Shown: positions 50,484 through 59,056 of the stretch, piece by piece
How positions within the stretch are numbered: position 1 is the stretch's first letter
Layout of the letters: each line of letters starts with the position of its first letter
Notes under the pieces: model-generated
Database searches by the model: none
Told to the model about the DNA's origin: nothing
The model's input: only the letters and a program-made list of their open reading frames with translations
Translations under genes and position numbers: made by a program
Virus record (IMG/VR): IMGVR_UViG_3300011261_000157
Coordinates: 1-64,000 of that record
Origin: a virus
DNA: 64,000 bases
Strand: one strand, 5' to 3'

Positions 50484-50636
50484 AGAGTGGACCTAGAGGA
50501 CATCAATGATGTACTATCTTACAGTGAAGACGACGAGGCACTGTGCGACTACCTAGATAGTTACGTCTACAACCTTAATACTTACACCTACATGGAGGCT
50601 CCTCATTTTGAATTCGTATCCTTGGTGGTGTTTTGA
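50454..50636 (+). CDS. VF-tail microprotein (60 aa)
   Basis: Start ATG 50454 (overlapping the lysin TGA) or ATG 50469; the two starts stem from a 15-bp tandem duplication. Has MIIKYRVDLEDINDVLSY, ends VSLVVF. Role unknown. Confidence 0.75.
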   Translation: MIIKYMIIKYRVDLEDINDVLSYSEDDEALCDYLDSYVYNLNTYTYMEAPHFEFVSLVVF

Positions 50637-50647
50637 TGGAGGGTTCT

Positions 50648-50815
50648 ATGACATTGAAATATATGGTGTATCTAACCAATTATAAGGAACACATAAGCTA
50701 CTACGAGGATGATGACACCTTAGGCGCTAGTTACGACCACTATGCACATTCTGATGGTTTTGATGATTACTTAGAGACAATAATCTCTAATATGTGGTGT
50801 ATAGTAGTATTTTAA
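50648..50815 (+). CDS. VF-tail microprotein (55 aa)
   Basis: ATG 50648 is chosen over two earlier starts because GGAGGG precedes it. Starts MTLKYMVYLTNYKEHISYY, ends WCIVVF. Resembles the preceding copy (LKYxV, acidic stretch DDD). Role unknown. Confidence 0.7.
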   Translation: MTLKYMVYLTNYKEHISYYEDDDTLGASYDHYAHSDGFDDYLETIISNMWCIVVF

Positions 50816-50828
50816 ATAGAAGGTAATT

Positions 50829-51131
50829 ATGATAAAGAAACTAAAAGAACTGCTTGAGTATCTAAATGAGAAAGGCTGGCCCACTCCAATGTTGCGTGAC
50901 CACGGTAAAGCCTCGGTATCGCTCACGCTACTTGTACTATCATCACTATTTCTAATGGCTGGCTTACTTCGTGAATTACACCCTCTACTTGGAGGTGTGA
51001 ACTTTTGGGAAGCCCTAGCTTGGCATATTACATCAGCAGTGCTATATTATAACCGAGGGGCTAAGATTAGCAAGTCGGGATTCGAAATAACATCTGATAC
51101 ATCAGTATCTAAACCGGAGATAAAAGAATGA
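50829..51131 (+). CDS. Candidate holin / lysis membrane protein (100 aa)
   Basis: Amino helix (MIKKLKELLEYLNEKGWPTP), then a strongly hydrophobic segment ASVSLTLLVLSSLFLMAGLL (about 28-47), a loop, and a second weaker hydrophobic helix (FWEALAWHITSAVLYY, about 60-76), with a polar tail. Two membrane helices, small size and the position just behind the lysin fit a class II-like holin. The family is not recognised, so the function is inferred from context. Confidence 0.6.
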   Translation: MIKKLKELLEYLNEKGWPTPMLRDHGKASVSLTLLVLSSLFLMAGLLRELHPLLGGVNFWEALAWHITSAVLYYNRGAKISKSGFEITSDTSVSKPEIKE

Positions 51132-51265
51132 CTTATTACACTACTAAAGTAACTAAATTAGAAAACTTAGCGGCTGAGCTTCAAAGACTCAGCGATGCAT
51201 CTCACACCATCGTACAGACTATTGTGATTGATGGCTCTATCGTAATCATCTCAACTACAGTTTAA
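51128..51265 (+). CDS. Hypothetical protein (45 aa)
   Basis: Overlaps the stop of the holin candidate by four bases. Starts MTYYTTKVTKLENLAAELQ and ends IVIISTTV. An amino helix and carboxy strands. It ends in TTV, not VF. Function unknown; may be a lysis accessory protein. Confidence 0.55.
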   Translation: MTYYTTKVTKLENLAAELQRLSDASHTIVQTIVIDGSIVIISTTV

Positions 51266-51462
51266 TGGAAGCAGAGTTAACGGTAGGTAAAAGCGTTAGC
51301 ATAGGTCCTTTAAGATTACCCTTGCTATACGTTGATATTAAAGTTAGTTTATCTAACTGTTACTTAAATTCCTACGCAGGACTATTCGTAGCGTCTCACT
51401 TCAAGTCACACACTACGTACTTAGATCTGACAGATAACGATGTACTATTAGCTGTATTTTAA
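51265..51462 (+). CDS. VF-tail microprotein (65 aa)
   Basis: ATG overlaps the preceding TAA. Starts MEAELTVGKSVSIGPLRLP, ends VLLAVF. Role unknown. Confidence 0.7.
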   Translation: MEAELTVGKSVSIGPLRLPLLYVDIKVSLSNCYLNSYAGLFVASHFKSHTTYLDLTDNDVLLAVF

Positions 51463-51472
51463 AAGAGGTATA

Positions 51473-51676
51473 ATGGCTCGTAAAGAAGAGTTAGATGATA
51501 TCGTAAAGAAACGCATAGACAAGCTAAAGAAAGACGAGCCTCCAAAGCCCTCTGAGAGCGACCCTAAGGTGGACGAAGGGGTAGACAAGGAGGTAGACGT
51601 TGAGAAGGCTAAGAAGGGCAAAAGAAAGCGCCTGAAGGGATACGTGAGCAAGACTGGGAGGAAGAGTGGTAGATAA
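51473..51676 (+). CDS. Highly charged basic protein (67 aa)
   Basis: AAGAGG precedes the ATG. Starts MARKEELDDIVKKRIDKLKK, then Asp/Lys/Glu stretches and a KKGKRKRLKGYVSK end. Possibly nucleic-acid binding or disordered. Function unknown. Overlaps the next VF gene by 11 bases. Confidence 0.6.
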   Translation: MARKEELDDIVKKRIDKLKKDEPPKPSESDPKVDEGVDKEVDVEKAKKGKRKRLKGYVSKTGRKSGR

Positions 51677-51860
51677 TCGCACTAGTATAGATGAGCATAC
51701 GGGTAACGGGGTATTTATAACAATTGGCCCTAGTCTTAACTATAGTGAGTGGATGTGTAATTGGAATTACTATGCATGGACACGTGATCGGACTTTCCAA
51801 AATCGGAGTAACCTTCCTAATTCTTTCACAGCCACCTTACACTGGCTAGGAGTATTCTAG
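51666..51860 (+). CDS. VF-tail microprotein (64 aa)
   Basis: GTG start 51666 inside the preceding gene. Contains EHTGNGVFITIGPSLNYSEW, ends LHWLGVF. The G-x-GVFI segment also occurs in the next copy. Role unknown. Confidence 0.65.
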   Translation: MVDNRTSIDEHTGNGVFITIGPSLNYSEWMCNWNYYAWTRDRTFQNRSNLPNSFTATLHWLGVF

Positions 51861-52055
51861 ATGCTACTACTTAAGCGTTACATTGGCGAGGGAGTTTTCA
51901 TACGACCGACCCACGACTTCTGTAGTAGAGACATCCAAGTCATGGGACCTTGGCAGCTAGCTTCGTGGGTTTACGATAGACCTTTATTTAGACATGGCAG
52001 GAACCATGCTGGAGAGGGTCTACTTACTCACATTTACTTCATAGGTGTATTTTAA
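51861..52055 (+). CDS. VF-tail microprotein (64 aa)
   Basis: Starts MLLLKRYIGEGVFIRPTHD, ends IYFIGVF. ATG abuts the preceding TAG. Shares GEGVFI with the previous copy, so probably a tandem duplicate. Role unknown. Confidence 0.7.
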   Translation: MLLLKRYIGEGVFIRPTHDFCSRDIQVMGPWQLASWVYDRPLFRHGRNHAGEGLLTHIYFIGVF

Positions 52056-52220
52056 ATGAAAAGAGCAGAGATGATCAAGCTATTCAAAGATTACTTAGAA
52101 CTAAGGGATGAAGACCCTAACATACACTCTGTTGCCGAAGACGCTGCTGAGTACTTAGTAGGTTGCTGGGAGACTTGGCGACCTGAAACTACATGGGAGG
52201 ATGATGATGGCGAAGATTAG
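52056..52220 (+). CDS. Hypothetical acidic protein (54 aa)
   Basis: ATG abuts the VF TAA. Starts MKRAEMIKLFKDYLELRDED and ends WEDDDGED. Helical, acidic, three Trp. Overlaps the next gene by 14 bases. Function unknown. Confidence 0.6.
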   Translation: MKRAEMIKLFKDYLELRDEDPNIHSVAEDAAEYLVGCWETWRPETTWEDDDGED

Positions 52221-52344
52221 ACTTACTAAAGGCAAGGCCACAATCAACCGTAGAAATATCAACACATTACTTCAAAACGTACTAACTTACATTAACTTTA
52301 TTTTACTAGCTGCACTTTTACTAAGGGAATTCAATGTCATATAA
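52207..52344 (+). CDS. Small membrane protein (45 aa)
   Basis: ATG 52207 with GGAGGATG. Basic amino end (MAKIRLTKGKATINRRN), then the hydrophobic segment LTYINFILLAALLL at about 27-40. One transmembrane helix, type N-in. Located before the giant fibre gene and overlapping its ATG by 11 bases. Could be a holin or spanin-like lysis protein, which is speculation. Confidence 0.55.
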   Translation: MAKIRLTKGKATINRRNINTLLQNVLTYINFILLAALLLREFNVI

Positions 52345-55300
52345 GACCAGAGATGGTAAGACCCATCCCTCCAACGTCTTAATCGGAGAGAACGGCTTAC
52401 CTGTAGATTCAATCGCTACTATCGCCGCGAGCTACCAGTTCGTAGAGGGCGAGGCTCCGTTAACTTACTCAGCAGGTACTGTAACTGCGCCGGTCGGCGT
52501 AGATTTAACTGCGTTATCAGTAGCTAGACCTAGATACACAGGTAACTACATCCTACGTACTTCGGACGGAGGTATCTACTATATCGACCGTAAGACTATT
52601 GATATCGGCAACAGGACCTTCGTTATATCGGTATCCGATAAGTCCCCCGTACCTCCTCCAGCTATCGATCTAACTACAGGTTGGGTGATTGCGGAAGCCA
52701 AGATCGTAAATAGACTAGCCACTACATCAGCCGCCAAGGTTGATAGTGTAGAATTTAGAGACCTTCAATTCCAGATGGAACTTGACGGCGACCCTGTAAC
52801 TGTCAGAGGCTTGAATGGTAATTACATTCAACCTAATGAAGACGGGTCAATCAACACCAATACTCAAAACGGTAACTTAGAAACCACTCAGCAGGATGTT
52901 TTAGTTCAACTAGAACAGGTCAATGTTAACTTAAATAATCTAGATCTAGAGCTAGAAGATATCAATCTAGAGCTAGACACTCAAACTACATCGCTGGCGT
53001 CTATAAACGCTGACTTAAACACGCAGCTTACTGACGTTAACGCCGAGCTTGACGGCATAACCACTGCTCTTAGTGATGTGAATTCAGAGCTAGATACTCA
53101 GACGACCTCACTTTCGCAGATCAATTCTGATCTAAACACTCAACTAAATTCAACTAACTCTGAGTTAGGTAGTATAAACACTGAATTAGATACTCAGACG
53201 ATTTCGTTGGGTCAGATTAACACAGACCTTAACACGCAGCTTACTGATGTCAATAGCGAACTTGATGGAATTAGAGCGGATATGAACGCTCAGTTCGATG
53301 AGTCGCAGGCTAGCGCTCAGCTACAAGTTGATCAATTAAATAACATACACTGTAGGGTGGATGCCGGTAATTCTACCGACACTCCTCTAGGTATCGGCGA
53401 AGTATTCTACGGACCTTGGACTGAGAGGACTACGCCCGAACTGACAGTCGCCCCTTATGCAGATCAAGACTTTGAGTGGTACGTGCAGTTTGCTAATACG
53501 GAGCTATCAACTACGAACGGTCAACCCGTCTATACCGCAGGTACAGCCGCGGGGATTGACTCTAGTCTACTCTACCCTTACGTGGTTGGAGTTGATATTG
53601 GAACTCCTAGACGATTAGTTATAGGTCGTCAATGGTACAGGATCGTAGCAGTTAATACATCAGGCTCAGCCATGACGGAGTTTAGACTCCAAACATCAAT
53701 TGGTAAGTTTGACCATTTAGTTGCTAGGTTGGATTCACATTTAGCCATAGACGCGGACGCTCTAGTATCTAGGTCTGTGACTACAGGCTTAGACCCTAAT
53801 CAAGAATTCGTCAATGCTCGTCAAGGGGGAAGGGTTGCAAATGGATCTACTAGCACCCCGTTAGGAGCCGGTCAAGTGTACACCACCGCTGTTTTAGATT
53901 GCGAAGGGTATACTCAAGTAGCTTCTGAATTAAGAGCAGATCAGCCAGGCACTTTAAGAGGAGTTTGGTACGAGGATGCGGCAGGGACGGTTGTTCTTAG
54001 GGATTTCACAGTGCCTTACGAACCTTTAGATGATATTTCATGGTTCTCCAGCATTACTTTCTCTAGGTATTTTCAGATAGAGTTCACTAACGGCGCTACG
54101 CCTCAGACGCAGTTCCACTTAAGGACTATATTAGATAACCAAGCTAGACACGGCCAGATGCTAAGCCTAGAATCATTCATACCAAGTAACTCAGTTGTAA
54201 ACTTGACTAGAGCTACAGCAGTAGGTAAAGATCCTAACGGAATCTACACTAACTCAAGGCAGCAAGGCTTACATGCTGGCAACACAACTACTACTCCGCT
54301 AAACGCTTCTGAGACTTATCGAGGTGAGTGGTTTCCTCTTCAGGAGAGCTATGTTAAAGCCATCACTTCCCTAACTTCAGATGTGCCTGGCACTTTGTTT
54401 CTAGATGTGACTAACGTGGAGTTTCCTACTAACGGAGTAGATACAGACGTTCAAGGCGCTTTGATATTCCCATATGCAGCCGGAGGAGATATCCTAAGGA
54501 TTCAATCACCTGCTCAGTCTAGATGGGTTAGACATCGTTATATAAATAGTAACGCAGCTCAGTCAGTATTCAACCTACAAGGATCATTCGTAACTGTAGA
54601 CCCTGGCACGTCAGCTCAGCCATTAAGGGACTTACCCAATGTGGCCATACAGGCCAACATAGTAAGAGCAGTATCGGCGATCCCTAGTGGGAATGGTTTG
54701 ACTTATGTTGAGACTCCGATTGACGATGAGACTAAAGACCCCACTCAAGTCGTAACTAAGATTAGAGATGACATCCTTTTCAGACCTTTAGACTCAGCTC
54801 AGGCCAATCAAATATCAGTAGGTACTACTCCAGTTAGGTTAGATCCAACTCCTCTAGCTAATCGTAGAGAAGTTATGATCAGCAATGACGGGGAGACAGC
54901 GGCAAGTGTAGGGTTCAGTAATTCTATTACATTTGCTTCTAATAGCTTTATCATGAAGCCAGGCACAGTTAGAACGTGGAGCTTAGATCAAGGCGTAGCT
55001 TTATGGGGAGTCTGTCAAAACACAGGCGGAGTTCAAACTCTATACAAGAGAAATGGAGCCTCCGCTTCAGGTACAGCAACTTCACCTACTAACGCCTTAC
55101 TCAGTAACAACGTATACTCTATCATAGATGCTAATGCCGAGACTATCAACGTAAGTGGATTTACGTCTCCGAGCGCTAACCCAATCGTATCAGTTAAACT
55201 AGGACTTGAAGCTAAAAAGCAAGCAGGTCAGACTCAACAAGCTACTTACATAGATACTCAAACTGGATCTGGAGGTAACGTAGGTTCTGTCAGCACGACA

Positions 55301-56143
55301 TCTAACGTGACCGCTGTAAATAACCAACTATACTTAGCAGCTATAAGTAGGGAGAATCCAGCCTCCGTCGTTACTTCCGTATCAGGTATGGGGCTAACTT
55401 GGGTCAAGTCTCAAACGATAGTCTACGCTTCAGAGAGAGTTCTAGACGTGTGGTATGCTATTGGAACCGTCACTGTGAATCAACAAGTGGTAGCGACATT
55501 CAGTAACCTAGCTTCTAACACTCACATTGCAGTGTCTAGGTACTCTAACGTGCATACTACAACTCCTATCCTAACCTCTACTACTGCTACTGGAAATAGT
55601 GCTTCTGTATCTACAGGAGCCTTATCAGGAGTTAATAAAGGGATAGCCTACTTAGCCGTAGCTAAGAATAACACATCATTCACGCCTGGCGCAGGTTACA
55701 CTGAGAGGTCGGATGAAACCACCCCTACAGGCGGTGATCGAGATGGTCTAGCTACTGAGACTAAAGCCTTGACTGTGACTGGGTCTGAAACTCCAACGGG
55801 CACCCTGTCTAGTAGTACTCAGTGGGCGGCCATCTCACTAATCATCAACCCATCCCCAGCTATCGACCCTGAAGTTACGATGTCTTATACTGTAAGTGCA
55901 GTTGCAGGTCCGACTACAGGCGTGGTAGCGGTGTCATCTACTTCAGATACTACTTACACAGTAGATGTAACAGGAGATAGGGCTTGGGTAGCGGCTGATA
56001 TACCTAATGTAGCTGTTATTGCGACAGGCACTAATATCGGCGGAGCAGCAGCAGATGTAGATCACGCATACTTAGAAGTAACCGACACAACAGGAGCATC
56101 TACTAGGATTTCCATTGTGCAAGGTGGAAGGGAGTTAGTATAA
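52334..56143 (+). CDS. Giant tail fibre / host recognition protein (1269 aa)
   Basis: Residues about 190-330 are a long coiled coil with repeats of the type LDTQTTSLSQINSDLNTQL, four to five units of 30-40 residues. About 370-770 carries three copies of a domain beginning RVDAGNSTDTPLGIGEVFYG, RVANGSTSTPLGAGQVYTT, HAGNTTTTPLNASETYRGEW. Later parts are Ser/Thr/Gly-rich with a lectin-like segment around 990-1180. The layout, a trimeric stalk followed by repeated and binding domains, is that of long fibres. It follows the lysis cluster rather than the fibre block. Confidence 0.75.
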   Translation: MSYKTRDGKTHPSNVLIGENGLPVDSIATIAASYQFVEGEAPLTYSAGTVTAPVGVDLTALSVARPRYTGNYILRTSDGGIYYIDRKTIDIGNRTFVISVSDKSPVPPPAIDLTTGWVIAEAKIVNRLATTSAAKVDSVEFRDLQFQMELDGDPVTVRGLNGNYIQPNEDGSINTNTQNGNLETTQQDVLVQLEQVNVNLNNLDLELEDINLELDTQTTSLASINADLNTQLTDVNAELDGITTALSDVNSELDTQTTSLSQINSDLNTQLNSTNSELGSINTELDTQTISLGQINTDLNTQLTDVNSELDGIRADMNAQFDESQASAQLQVDQLNNIHCRVDAGNSTDTPLGIGEVFYGPWTERTTPELTVAPYADQDFEWYVQFANTELSTTNGQPVYTAGTAAGIDSSLLYPYVVGVDIGTPRRLVIGRQWYRIVAVNTSGSAMTEFRLQTSIGKFDHLVARLDSHLAIDADALVSRSVTTGLDPNQEFVNARQGGRVANGSTSTPLGAGQVYTTAVLDCEGYTQVASELRADQPGTLRGVWYEDAAGTVVLRDFTVPYEPLDDISWFSSITFSRYFQIEFTNGATPQTQFHLRTILDNQARHGQMLSLESFIPSNSVVNLTRATAVGKDPNGIYTNSRQQGLHAGNTTTTPLNASETYRGEWFPLQESYVKAITSLTSDVPGTLFLDVTNVEFPTNGVDTDVQGALIFPYAAGGDILRIQSPAQSRWVRHRYINSNAAQSVFNLQGSFVTVDPGTSAQPLRDLPNVAIQANIVRAVSAIPSGNGLTYVETPIDDETKDPTQVVTKIRDDILFRPLDSAQANQISVGTTPVRLDPTPLANRREVMISNDGETAASVGFSNSITFASNSFIMKPGTVRTWSLDQGVALWGVCQNTGGVQTLYKRNGASASGTATSPTNALLSNNVYSIIDANAETINVSGFTSPSANPIVSVKLGLEAKKQAGQTQQATYIDTQTGSGGNVGSVSTTSNVTAVNNQLYLAAISRENPASVVTSVSGMGLTWVKSQTIVYASERVLDVWYAIGTVTVNQQVVATFSNLASNTHIAVSRYSNVHTTTPILTSTTATGNSASVSTGALSGVNKGIAYLAVAKNNTSFTPGAGYTERSDETTPTGGDRDGLATETKALTVTGSETPTGTLSSSTQWAAISLIINPSPAIDPEVTMSYTVSAVAGPTTGVVAVSSTSDTTYTVDVTGDRAWVAADIPNVAVIATGTNIGGAAADVDHAYLEVTDTTGASTRISIVQGGRELV

Positions 56144-56574
56144 TGTATTCAGGTGGATTTAGTGATATAGACAGTACGGCTTACCCTTCATTGGATTATG
56201 CGGAGGCTCAGTCGTCCGTAACTACTAACATAACCTCAGCTACAGATACCCTGATCTCCTCAATGACCTTGACCCCTCAAGCAGGGGTGTATATGGTGTG
56301 GTTCAGTTCCTCCTTTATTAACAATAGTAATGGGGAAGATGTATTCTATAGTATCTACTCAGGTGGAGTTCAGGTAGCACCTACTGAGAGGCGGGCCAGA
56401 TCATTTATCAATGGTGTAGTGATTGGGAATCAACCTAATGGAACCACTATGTGCACTCAAGGTCTAGTGTCAGTAGATGGAACTCAACCTATCGAGGTTA
56501 GAGCTAGACGAACTGGCGGAACGGCGACTATATACCAACGAACCTTAACTATTTTAAAGGTGGCTAATTTATGA
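56143..56574 (+). CDS. Fibre-tip type protein (143 aa)
   Basis: ATG overlaps the fibre TAA. The sequence (SVTTNITSATDTLISSMTLT, GVYMVWFSSSFINNSNGED, IEVRARRTGGTATIYQRTL) is a small C1q/TNF-like or fibre-knob beta domain. Likely assembles with the fibre. Family not certain. Confidence 0.65.
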   Translation: MYSGGFSDIDSTAYPSLDYAEAQSSVTTNITSATDTLISSMTLTPQAGVYMVWFSSSFINNSNGEDVFYSIYSGGVQVAPTERRARSFINGVVIGNQPNGTTMCTQGLVSVDGTQPIEVRARRTGGTATIYQRTLTILKVANL

Positions 56575-56795
56575 CTTTAACAGAAATACTACACGACTCA
56601 GAGATCCTTAAACCAGCCTTCGTAGTTAAAGGCAGTCAATACTTCCTACTTCAAAGTCCTATCCCTAACGGTTACGTACTGGGATTAGACATGGTAGCTG
56701 CGGTAGCTCCTAAAGAGGGTTACGTTAAAGGCGACGGATGGGTAGTCCTCGACGGGGCCTCAGACGGTTGGAGCCTAGTAGGGGGTCCTGAGTAG
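56571..56795 (+). CDS. Hypothetical fibre-associated protein (74 aa)
   Basis: Overlaps the preceding gene by four bases. Starts MTLTEILHDSEILKPAFVVK, contains YFLLQSPIPNGYVLGLDMVA, ends WSLVGGPE. Could be a fibre chaperone. Closes the operon ahead of a terminator. Confidence 0.6.
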   Translation: MTLTEILHDSEILKPAFVVKGSQYFLLQSPIPNGYVLGLDMVAAVAPKEGYVKGDGWVVLDGASDGWSLVGGPE

Positions 56796-56828
56796 GGCCT
56801 AAAACAACATTTCAGTTCAGAATTAATA

Positions 56829-56857
56829 GGCCCGCCTTAGTAGCGGGTCTTTTTTTG
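56829..56857 (+). terminator. Rho-independent terminator of the late operon
   Basis: GGCCCGC, loop CTTAGTA, GCGGGTC, then TTTTTTT. It separates the rightward genes from the leftward VF island. Confidence 0.85.
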
Positions 56858-56980
56858 CGTCTAGAAACCAGATAAGTAATATCAATAGCTTAGAGAACAG
56901 GCTATGAGAAGCCCGCAAATAGGGTTTAAATGCATTGTGGAATTAGGTAGGATAAGATATGGATAAGTCGGTAGGGAGGC
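56858..56980. other. Intergenic gap with no recognisable feature
   Basis: The sequence between the rightward terminator and the end of the leftward VF island holds no gene. I see no strong terminator for the leftward transcripts. Confidence 0.5.
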
Positions 56981-57112
56981 TTAGAATACGGTTATTGAGT
57001 GGCTTAGTGGAATATACATACCTCTCATCCTAAATGTATAGTTGTAGGTAATGTAAGTTGTAATATATCTAGATTGATTGATGGCCGAGGTCCCGATAAA
57101 GATTGATTGCAT
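56981..57112 (-). CDS. VF-tail microprotein (43 aa)
   Basis: Last of six leftward copies. Starts MQSIFIGTSAINQSRYITTY, ends SHSITVF. ATG overlaps the upstream TAA. Role unknown. Confidence 0.7.
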   Translation of the reverse strand: MQSIFIGTSAINQSRYITTYITYNYTFRMRGMYIPLSHSITVF

Positions 57113-57261
57113 TAAAACACCTGTAAAGCTAGACTGGCTACCCCACTTGATGTAATATTTCTTCTATGGGTGTGAAATATCACAGGTCGCCTAATGACCC
57201 AGTAGTGATACGTGATATGTATACCTAAGCTTACGTACGAACGCTCTAAACACTCATTCAT
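57112..57261 (-). CDS. VF-tail microprotein (49 aa)
   Basis: Starts MNECLERSYVSLGIHITYHY, ends LALQVF. Same LALQVF end as the pair at 33578/33734 but a different body. Role unknown. Confidence 0.75.
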   Translation of the reverse strand: MNECLERSYVSLGIHITYHYWVIRRPVIFHTHRRNITSSGVASLALQVF

Positions 57262-57405
57262 CTAAAACACCTGTAGGGTTAAATTCCCCAACTGACTACT
57301 CTTTAATTGCGTAGGTAGGGCATGTATCATTATAGGCTTGGCAAGTAACCACAGTTTATAATACGAGGTCGCCACATAGTAGCGCTCTATGTATTTAGTG
57401 CTCAT
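57262..57405 (-). CDS. VF-tail microprotein (47 aa)
   Basis: Starts MSTKYIERYYVATSYYKLW, ends NLTLQVF. ATG overlaps the upstream TGA. Role unknown. Confidence 0.75.
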   Translation of the reverse strand: MSTKYIERYYVATSYYKLWLLAKPIMIHALPTQLKSSQLGNLTLQVF

Positions 57406-57572
57406 CAAAACACCGCCAAGACTACATCATCAGGGAATCTAATTACCTGATCAAGACGAGTAATATTACCGTTATCGCTAAAGTTCCAGTTGTAGGAGTA
57501 ACGCAACCGCTTAACATAATTGTAATTGATTGCTAAGTCTCCGTATATCCTAATAACAATAAAAGCTGACAT
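57405..57572 (-). CDS. VF-tail microprotein (55 aa)
   Basis: Starts MSAFIVIRIYGDLAINYNY, ends DVVLAVF with a TGA stop. Role unknown. Confidence 0.75.
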   Translation of the reverse strand: MSAFIVIRIYGDLAINYNYVKRLRYSYNWNFSDNGNITRLDQVIRFPDDVVLAVF

Positions 57573-57573
57573 A

Positions 57574-57729
57574 CTAGAATATTACCAAGTGAGTAGCAGT
57601 AGTAGTAGTTGCCCAGAGTATACCTTTTCTGTAAGTCGATGCTGTATATAAATCCTCGCTATATGGGTACTCTTGATAGAATATCCCTGATATTCGGTCT
57701 AGAATTAGATAATTAGTGTAATAGATCAT
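57574..57729 (-). CDS. VF-tail microprotein variant ending IF (51 aa)
   Basis: Starts MIYYTNYLILDRISGIFYQE, has a Thr run, ends THLVIF: Ile replaces Val. Role unknown. Confidence 0.7.
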   Translation of the reverse strand: MIYYTNYLILDRISGIFYQEYPYSEDLYTASTYRKGILWATTTTATHLVIF

Positions 57730-57909
57730 CTAAAACACCACCACTAAACCATCTTCATCAAACAGACTTATAATCGTATCGCTGTTTACATGTGTAAACA
57801 GGTTCTTAGATGACTTCCCTACGCTGTAGTATGTAAGATCACAGTAATCATCACCTAGACCTTCCAGATACCACTTATGCGGGTAATGTTCACTAGGTAG
57901 CTTTTCCAT
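57730..57909 (-). CDS. VF-tail microprotein (59 aa)
   Basis: First gene of the leftward island, with TTGGAGA ahead. Starts MEKLPSEHYPHKWYLEGLG, ends GLVVVF. No promoter between it and the upstream terminator, so it may rely on read-through. Role unknown. Confidence 0.75.
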   Translation of the reverse strand: MEKLPSEHYPHKWYLEGLGDDYCDLTYYSVGKSSKNLFTHVNSDTIISLFDEDGLVVVF

Positions 57910-57920
57910 TCAACGTCTCC

Positions 57921-57948
57921 AAACAAAAACCCCCGCCGAAGCAGGGGT
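57921..57948 (-). terminator. Leftward terminator with UUCG tetraloop
   Basis: On the minus strand ACCCCTGC, TTCG, GCGGGGGT, then TTTTGTTT. It follows the gene at 58010-58747. Confidence 0.85.
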
Positions 57949-58009
57949 CTAAGGGTCTCGATAAAAGCCTACTAGGTAAGCTTAAATCGAGTAGGGGTCT
58001 TACTAAATC

Positions 58010-58747
58010 TTACTTAAGGACAGTGAAGTTAACATCGATGATGTCAAGGCCAGTGCGGCCAGACTTCTGACACTTAAGTGACTTAAGGTGAGCTAGTGTC
58101 TCTTCACGGTTAAGGTGTAGATCACGTTGCTTGCTCAAATGCTCTTCAGCCGCTTCCGCAATCACTCCGCCTTTAAGCTTAGGCTCAAGGATAGTGAAGT
58201 TCTTAAGGAAGATATCACGGTGTTTAGCATAGTACTCTTGGATGGCCACGGCTAGGACTGAACGTCCGAAGTAACAACCCTCAGCTTCTTTGAATGGTAG
58301 GTCTTCTTGATTGACCAACATTACCTTATTCAGGTGAGTTAGGTCAAGGAAGCAAACGCTCAACATCCAGTCTACTGAAATTGAGTCTTCACCGTTGTTG
58401 ATCTTCTTGAAGTCGTTCTTAAGCGTGTCTTTAACAGCCGCTGTGAACTTGTAGAAGTCGATCTTCTCAGGTAGGCCTGCGTCTTTATTGATCTGAGAAG
58501 TGTGGTCCTCTACCAACTCAGTGTTAGTCTTGAACACTTTAGTTGAGAACTCAGGAATGAAGTCTAGGAAGCGAAGTACTTGATAGGCAAGCATTCTCTC
58601 AGCTAGGAAAGGAAGGAAATGTTCCTCTACCTCTTTCTGGTTGAAGTTTGAGTTGAGTTGAAGGAAGTGAACACCTTCGAGGTTGATTTTAACCTTGTCT
58701 AGAGGTTCTAGGTCAGGTGTAAGTTTTTCGTAGTTCAAAATCGGCAC
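58010..58747 (-). CDS. Hypothetical protein (245 aa)
   Basis: Monocistronic gene with its own promoter and terminator. Starts MPILNYEKLTPDLEPLDKV; mostly helical and acidic, with EVEEHFLPFLAERMLAYQVL, ISVDWMLSVCFLDLTHLNKV and a basic end (LKCQKSGRTGLDIIDVNF). Codon use is rich in C/G-ending codons like that of the abundant capsid gene, so it may be highly expressed. The family is not recognised. Possible roles include single-strand DNA binding or another early abundant function; this is a guess from expression signals only. Confidence 0.6.
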   Translation of the reverse strand: MPILNYEKLTPDLEPLDKVKINLEGVHFLQLNSNFNQKEVEEHFLPFLAERMLAYQVLRFLDFIPEFSTKVFKTNTELVEDHTSQINKDAGLPEKIDFYKFTAAVKDTLKNDFKKINNGEDSISVDWMLSVCFLDLTHLNKVMLVNQEDLPFKEAEGCYFGRSVLAVAIQEYYAKHRDIFLKNFTILEPKLKGGVIAEAAEEHLSKQRDLHLNREETLAHLKSLKCQKSGRTGLDIIDVNFTVLK

Positions 58748-58783
58748 TCGTGTCTCCTTGGTTAGTGCAGTTACGCAGAATTC

Positions 58784-58812
58784 AATGTAGCACTGTTAAT
58801 TTAATTTGTCAA
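58784..58812 (-). promoter_or_regulatory. Sigma70-type promoter, leftward
   Basis: On the minus strand TTGACA (58807-58812), 17-base spacer, TACATT (58784-58789). Drives 58010-58747. Confidence 0.8.
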
Positions 58813-58827
58813 TAGGCTATTTATTAC

Positions 58828-58856
58828 TTGACTTACCACTTAAAATAATGTAAAGT
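58828..58856 (+). promoter_or_regulatory. Sigma70-type promoter, rightward
   Basis: TTGACT (58828-58833), 17-base spacer, TAAAGT (58851-58856). Divergent from the 58784 promoter. Confidence 0.65.
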
Positions 58857-58883
58857 AGATAGACAACCTTAAAGCAGTCTAAC

Positions 58884-59033
58884 ATGGGAGTTTTGGTTTT
58901 GCAAGTAAAAAATGCACAGGAAGTATGGAAAGACGTAATTAATTATCAAGGTCTCTATAAAGTCAGCAACTTAGGAAGGGTCAAAAGACTCGCTAGACAT
59001 AGAATGAGAGCTAACGGGCGAAGCTTAAGTTGA
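58884..59033 (+). pseudogene. Truncated NUMOD4 homing-endonuclease remnant
   Basis: ATG 58884 to TGA 59031-59033 encodes 49 residues: EVWKDVINYQGLYKVSNLGR, the NUMOD4 module found at the start of HNH homing endonucleases, then VKRLARHRMRANGRSLS. The HNH domain is absent and the frame stops where the next promoter begins. I read it as the left-over 5' end of a mobile endonuclease that was replaced on its right by the VF island. It could still be expressed as a small DNA-binding peptide. Confidence 0.7.
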
Positions 59034-59056
59034 CATAGCAAGCAATATAGTATAAG
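59030..59056 (+). promoter_or_regulatory. Sigma70-type promoter of the rightward VF island
   Basis: TTGACA (59030-59035), 15-base spacer, TATAAG (59051-59056). It lies 21 bases ahead of the first VF gene. Confidence 0.65.
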
